Source: Melastoma dodecandrum (taxonomy: Eukaryota > Streptophyta > Magnoliopsida > Myrtales > Melastomataceae). Taken from it: 64,000 bases of DNA. Below the pieces are notes generated by a model, which saw only the letters and a program-made list of their open reading frames with translations, ran no database searches and was not told where the DNA came from. The DNA is taken from contig JARUPY010000606.1 in NCBI GenBank assembly GCA_029817715.1, forward strand, positions 744,001-808,000, in the 5' to 3' direction. Position 1 is the first letter of the stretch; each line of letters starts with the position of its first letter. The position numbers and the translations under genes were made by a program. Shown here piece by piece: positions 58,692 to 64,000 of this stretch.

Positions 58692-60009
58692 TCAACTCAA
58701 CCACTTCAACAACGTGAAGGCACTTCCCGTCTCGAGCGCTTCTCTCGAGTTGGTCCCAATTTGGCCTTGCTCGATCCAACTCGCATCATTCTCTCTTTGC
58801 TGATGAAGATTTGTCCTCAAATCAAGGGGCTCTTTATCATCCTCATACAATGCGAGATCTTGGACGTTGAATGTTGCTGACACACCATATTCCCCTGACA
58901 AGTCGATCTTATAAGCATTGTTGTTGATCAACTCGACGACTCGAGAAGGACCATCAGCCCTGGGCATGAGCTCATTCTTCCTCCTTGCTGGAAATCTCTC
59001 CTTCTAAAAGTGAACCCAGACAATATCCCCTAGTTGAAATATCTGTTCCTTTCGCCCACGATTTGCCTTAGACTGGTACTTCTCATTTTGTTGCTCAATA
59101 AGGGGTTCGAATCTAGCTTCAACATCTCTTCCGCTCATTGAACCGCGTTCTTCTTGAGAATACCCTTACAAGGCATTGGTAGCAATTCAATGGAAATCAT
59201 CGGGTTGACACCATATACCATTTTGAACTGTGTAGCTCGAGTAGTCAAATGTGGGACTCGATTATAAGCAAAGTCAACTTGTGCGGCTTGATATCCTAAT
59301 CTTTCTGATTCTTCAACATCATAGCTCGAAGTAGGGTTCCCATAGTCCTCACGACCTTAGTTTGCCGCTATGTCTGTGGATGGCAAGCGGTGTTGAATAA
59401 AAGCTTTGTCCCGAGTTTCAGCCAAAGTGTCTTCCAGAAGTTGCTCAAGAACTTGGCATCTCTATCCGACACTATCGACAATGGAACCCCATGCAAATGA
59501 ACGATCTCTCGGAAATAAAGATCTGCTACGTGAGAAGCATCATCCGTCTTCCTATAAGCGATAAAGTGAGCCATCTTCGAGAAACAATCCACAACAACCA
59601 TGATCGAGTCCTTCTACCGTTGTGTTCGGGGCAATCCAAGGACGAAATCCATGCTCACATGCTCCCATGGATGTTCACCTACTTGCAATGGTGTGTAGAG
59701 ACCTTGTGGCTGGATGTGACTCTTTGCACGTTGACAGATTGCACAACGTCGAACTAACTTATGTACGTCATTAGCCATTCGAGGCCAGTAGAAATGTTCC
59801 TGAAGCATCTCGAGAGTTTTCCCAACTCCTAAGTGACTAGCGAGTCCTCCTTTATGTATTTCTCGAATAAGATGCTCTCGAACGGAACTTCGAGGAATGC
59901 ATAACGTAACGCCTAAAAATAGGAAGCCATCGGACAAATAGTAATGCTCAATAGGCTTCTTGAGACATCCCTTATACACCACCCCAAAGTTTTCACCACT
60001 TGAGTACAA
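58692..60009 (-). pseudogene. Chromovirus integrase
   Basis: Zinc-binding region HLIREIHKGGLASHLGVGKT, HFYWPRMANDVHKLVRRCAI, CQRAKSHIQPQGLYTPLQVG and the core [52 protein letters not shown]. The second frame (59368-59601) follows the first after one stop. The C-terminal part at 58692-58967 has RADGPSRVVELINNNAYKID. This signature ([19 protein letters not shown]) is typical of Reina/Tekay-like chromoviruses. Confidence 0.9.
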
Positions 60010-60670
60010 CTATTTCAACATATCGAATCCAATCAACTTAGATTCCATTCTAGCCATAAGAGTTGACTTCTCGACAACGCGTATTCTACGGCATTCTTCA
60101 CTCCCAACTTATGCTTCAAGACGAAAGTGAATGATTGGAGAAATTCCACCCACTTTGCATGTCGTCGGTTAAGCTTCGCTTGCCCATTGATATGCTTCAA
60201 AGACTCACGATCAATATGAAGAACAAACTCCTTCGGCATCAGGTAATGACTCCATCTCTCGAGTATATGAACGATAGCATAAAACTCCTTATCGTAGGTC
60301 GAGTAATTCAATCGAGATCCATTTAACTTCTCGCTGAAGTAAGAAACTGGTCGACCTTCTTGCATTAATGCGCCTCCAATCCCTACTTCTGAGGTATCAC
60401 GCTCGACTTCAAACACTTTCTCAAGGTCAGGGAGTGCCAATACAGTTGCTTCGCACAAACGATTCTTGAGCAACTCAAAACTAGATTGAGGTGCTGGAGT
60501 CCATGCTAAAGTAGTCCCCTTCAAACACTCTGTCATTGGGTCTGCGATCGAACTGAAGTCCCTAAGAAATCTTTGATAGAATGATGCTAGGCCATGAAAG
60601 CTCCGGACATCGTGAGCTGTCTTGGGAATAGGCGAATCTCGAATAGCAACCACTTTACTCTCATCTACCT
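60010..60670 (-). pseudogene. Chromovirus RNase H
   Basis: Begins after RT with SPIPKTAHDVRSFHGLASFY, QRFLRDFSSIADPMTECLKG and FELLKNRLCEATVLALPDL. The RNase H landmarks are GGALMQEGRPVSYFSEKLN, YSTYDKEFYAIVHILERWSH, FVLHIDRESLKHINGQAKLN and RRHAKWVEFLQSF. Over 206 codons this is one of the least damaged frames in the window. The first catalytic residue of RNase H, normally Asp in the DAS motif, reads RDTS, still with Asp. Confidence 0.9.
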
Positions 60671-60980
60671 GAATTCCTTCTCTCGAGATGTCATATTCTA
60701 GAAAGATAAGTTTGGAAGTCGAGAATTCGAACTTCTTGCTGTTCCAGAATAGACGTTGTTCTTCAACTTCTTGAACAACTGTCTAAGGTGGTCAATGTGT
60801 TCCTCCTCCTTGCCGCTATATACAAGAATTCCTTCTCTCGAGATGACATATCCTAGAAAGATAAGTTTGGAAGTCGAGAACTCGCATTTCTTGCTATTCC
60901 CGAATAGACGTTGTTCCCTCAACTTCTTGACCAACTGTCTAAGGTGGTTAATGTGTTCCTCCTCATTGCGGCTATATACA
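60671..60980 (-). repeat. 155-bp tandem duplication within the RT coding region
   Basis: 60671-60825 and 60826-60980 are about 90% identical by eye, both beginning GAATTCCTTCTCTCGAGATG. The two copies have diverged, so the duplication is not recent. Confidence 0.88.
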
Positions 60981-61460
60981 AGAATATCATCAAAATAAAC
61001 AACCATAAATTTGTCGATAAAAGGACGAAGCACCAGGTTCATCAGTCGCATGAAGGTGCTCGGCACATTCGAGAGACCAAACGGCATAACCATCCACTCG
61101 TACAAGCCGAATTTGGTTTTGAACGCCGTCTTCCAGTCGTCTCCTTCCTTCATCTGAATCTGGTGATATACACTCCGTAGGTCCACCTTCGAGAAAACTG
61201 TCGACCCATGCAACTCATTGTGCATATCATCAAGTCGAGGGATAGGAAATCGATACTTGACAGTGATGTTATTGATTGCTCGACTAGCGACACACATCCG
61301 CCATGAAACATCCATCTTGGGAACCATGATGGCGTGAACGGAACACAGGCTGAGGCTCTCTCGAACAAAGCTTCGTTCGACAAGCTCATCGACCTATCGC
61401 TGCAACTCTCTCGCCTCGTCAGGATTACATCGATACACAGGTCGGTTATGCAGCTGTTTG
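60671..61460 (-). pseudogene. Chromovirus reverse transcriptase with internal duplication
   Basis: Shows [70 protein letters not shown] and an intact catalytic YFDD in [19 protein letters not shown]. The thumb segment ([34 protein letters not shown]) is then present twice in tandem; the repeat length is not divisible by three, so the frame is lost. Confidence 0.9.
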
Positions 61461-61515
61461 AGGGCGAAACACGTCGCAATATATCGGGGACTAAGTGTTG
61501 AATGAAAATGTGGTC

Positions 61516-62140
61516 GCCAATAATGTAAATGAACAAAAGAACAATCAGAATTTCACTGAATCAGAGAGAAAGAACTTACAGCCATTGTACAACTAAAACG
61601 ATGGCGGATAGTCAAGTTGACAGTCAAGCAGCCCTTCGGGTCATAAAATGATTGTCTAGAGTCTTACAATTGACCATGACTGACTTATTTATTGACATAC
61701 TCTAGGTAACTGTTGATCTGACACATTAAACACATGTAAATTGTCCTAAAACTAACTACCGATCAACTGCAGCGACAACCCTAATGTCGACAATCTCTCC
61801 TGTCGATCCTCATAGCATCGATGAGCCATTGAGTCAAAGTCGACCTCTTGCCTTGACGACCACGATTGATGCTGGATGCCTTCAACGTAGCATCGACCCT
61901 AAATGCTTTCGAAACAGCTTCGATCTTGATCACCTTCGAAGCCCATCATGCTAGACCCAAAATGTCATTTATCCTGTAAACATTTCCCCCCTTCCTTCGA
62001 CACCTGTTCGCCTTTTCAATCTTCCTCTATAAAACCTTAGTTGTCTTCTTATCCGACTCCCTTCTCGCTCTTTACCTTCATTACTTCGTCTGTTTCTCCT
62101 TCTCTCTCTCTTTTTCTGAAGCTATCCTGTTGGAGTCAGC
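61516..62140. other. Probable LTR/promoter DNA left of the mobile-domain ORF
   Basis: Lies between the truncated chromovirus and the plus-strand ORF. It includes CTATAAAACC (TATA-like, about 62030) and a CT-rich leader from 62050 to 62120. It could be the 3' LTR of a minus-strand Tat element whose antisense ORF follows, or a gene promoter. I cannot decide between these. Confidence 0.35.
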
Positions 62141-63988
62141 CATGGCCTCTTAAGTGTTTTATAACTATACACCATTGAAAGGGTCCTGGGTCTATTTTTC
62201 AGAGGTGGTTGTTTCAATTCCACCCCGGACAATAAGCAAGTACCCACCGATTACCTTCTCCCTGACCCTACAGTCATCCTCTGCATAGACAGTTTCCTCG
62301 ACCTAGGTAATTGGTGTCGATCTCCTGACTCCGGCGATTCACCCCAGCACGGTTTTCCCACTACGGGCATAGATAGGTTCGCCGAGTAGATCAGCTTGTG
62401 AAGCATCGATGCGATAGGTGGGAAGCAATAGGGATTTATCACCTGGTTAAGATTTCGACAGATCGATGAGATGTAACCATCGCTCCATCACAACACTTTT
62501 TTCCCTCTGGAATGTGTCGACCAACTGCTTCTATCTCCTAGGAGGCCCTATGACCGTGACCATCCCAGAGTATCATTCTTAACAGGATGCTATCCTTATG
62601 GAAAGCATGTTAGGTTGATCGAGGCGAGTGATTTTTTCAAGTTTGAAAGAAACAATGCCTCGGGACGGTTATCGAAGCTCATCTGTCGAAGGACCCGAGA
62701 AAATGGGGTGAGGAGGAAGAGTATCAATTTATGATCGAGTGGCTTTTGAAGTACATCTAATGCAGCCACAACAAGCAGTCGCTTAAATTCATGGCACTAG
62801 TGGCGAATTTCTTAGTGAAAGCTACAGAACCAGTGGTGATGTCCCCATTCCTCCTCAGCCTGATCTATCGAGCTCACTTCGAAGCAGTCGTCATTGATCC
62901 GAAGAACCCAGGAGGATTTCCTTCGAGACCAATAATAGGTCCCTTATGGATTACCGTAGCATGGGCACATATGTACTTCCCTCATCTACACAAGTTCAAA
63001 CTACCGACTGAAAAAAATCCATCCGCGTTCTATGGATTAGACATTATCCGTTTCTTTCGATATGAGAAGTGGAGAGAGATACTGCCTCGGGATGTCTTGA
63101 ATGACTCATAGTGACAAGATTATGAGCTTCGACGAACTTTGGGGTGGGAACCACTTTTGGGATTATGCACTGACTCCTAGAGATTTGGTCGCCAGTGACA
63201 CTATTTTCGTCGAAGCTTACAATCCACAGTTCGTGGCACGACAGTTGGGGTTCACACAGAACTGCCCCTTTCCTTTCATAGATTCTTTCAATACGGACTT
63301 AGAGGGACGTGTCAGCATCAACTTTGGTTATGCAAACATGGTAAGCTTAATCATGAAGTACCTTATTATTTAACAAGTAATAACACTTTGATTTTCACGT
63401 AGACAAGTCCTCGACCGAGTAGTGTGGTCGATCGCCTTCCCGACACCACAGAAGGGTGCAATTTGACAAAGGCATTCGACTGTTCTTGGAAAAAGGCCTT
63501 TGGCAGAATAACGTCAAAGAATTCATTCCCCCAAAAGTCGAACGAACCAAAGCTGCAACCAGAAAACTTTCGTAGCCTCCTCACTGCAAAGCAGAAAAAA
63601 GCATTGATGCTAGGTATTACTGTACTTTCACCATACTTTTTGGTATCAATTCCAATAAAATCGATGTTTACAGGGGCACTGGACGTCATAGCGCCATCAG
63701 CGACCATAGAAAAAAGGAGGATGAAAAGGAAAAAGACACCATCAGTGGTCGTGTCGGAAAACCCTATTACTCGGGCATCTTCGACATGTAGAGATGAACC
63801 ATCTGATGAAGTCTCAGAAGAGGAGAGTGCAGAACTCCGTCGGTGACCCAAGAAGACTGAGCCTGCCCCGATTTCTGAAGAAGATCTCCAGCACGAGGAT
63901 GATATATTCGAAGTCGATCCTCCGAATGTCACTGACAAGGAGGCTCTTCCATCGTCGAAGGAAAAAACTCAGGCTTCTGATATGGTAA
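62140..63988 (+). pseudogene. Plant mobile domain ORF (runs past the window end)
   Basis: Starts near MASxxVLYNYTPLKGSWVYFS with a stop at the fourth codon, then continues through several frames. The clearest part (62740-63110) has MIEWLLKYI, LKFMALVANFLVKATEPVVM, IGPLWITVAWAHMYFPHLHK, then FFRYEKWREILP; a further frame has YNPQFVARQLGFTQNCPFPF. These resemble the plant mobile domain found in MAIN-like proteins, some MULEs and the antisense ORF of Tat elements. Likely introns: GTAAGC (63343) to CACGTAG (ending 63402), and a GTAAGT donor at 63984. The last segment (63424-63980) is acidic (VSEEESAELRR and EEDLQHEDDIFEVD), with one TGA. Confidence 0.55.
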
Positions 63989-64000
63989 GTTTAAAACACA

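Larger units (their letters stand above)
58573..61515 (-). mobile_element. Ty3/gypsy chromovirus (Reina-like) pol, 5'-truncated
   Basis: On the minus strand, in order: the RT entry (LHNRPVYRCNPDEARELQR), RT, RNase H, integrase and a possible chromodomain remnant. Gag and protease are missing, and homology begins only at about 61515. LTRs were not identified. A 155-bp tandem duplication interrupts RT. Confidence 0.88.

Overview
The window is nuclear DNA from a flowering plant, probably a eudicot. It contains one intact, plant-specific NGATHA-type B3 transcription factor gene (3851-5020, +). Almost everything else recognisable is plant transposable-element DNA: Ty1/copia of the Sire/Maximus type, Ty3/gypsy of the Tat, Athila and chromovirus (Reina-like) types, a Mutator-like element, a hAT element, and FAR1-related and plant-mobile-domain remnants. 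Nearly all element reading frames carry stops and frameshifts. No rRNA, CRISPR or bacterial-type operon is visible.

Layout. 204-1323: a Mutator-like element with 134-bp terminal inverted repeats and a 9-bp target duplication, carrying the signal-peptide and lectin-domain part of an L-type lectin receptor kinase (a Pack-MULE). 1324-7500: the B3 gene and its flanks. About 7500-17340: a decayed minus-strand copia element, a truncated plus-strand Tat element (10523-15313) and another copia LTR-like block. 17341-22600: AT-rich DNA with long G/C runs and no gene. 22600-30400: a second Tat element whose RT/RNase H segment (about 26189-27175) is inverted, followed by an antisense extra ORF. 30400-38450: noncoding retroelement DNA with several tandem-repeat arrays. 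38690-40425: Athila integrase in the same reading frame as a FAR1-type remnant. 40743-41652: a non-autonomous hAT element with a probable armadillo-repeat gene fragment and a tRNA-like Pol III box pair. 41896-54564: a complete copia (Sire-like) element with 5-bp target duplications, into whose envelope-like ORF a 2.24-kb solo LTR has inserted, with its own 5-bp duplication. 54570-58570: intergenic DNA. 58573-61515: minus-strand chromovirus pol with a 155-bp tandem duplication in RT. 62140-63988: a plus-strand plant-mobile-domain ORF with intron-like breaks, running off the window.

The only gene likely to act for the plant is the NGATHA homologue, a regulator of lateral-organ and carpel (style) development. 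The rest records layered insertion, capture, inversion and decay. The strongest observations are the captured lectin domain in an intact element, the precisely resolved nested insertion in the Sire-like element, the internal inversion of the Tat pol, and the FAR1/Athila chimeric frame.
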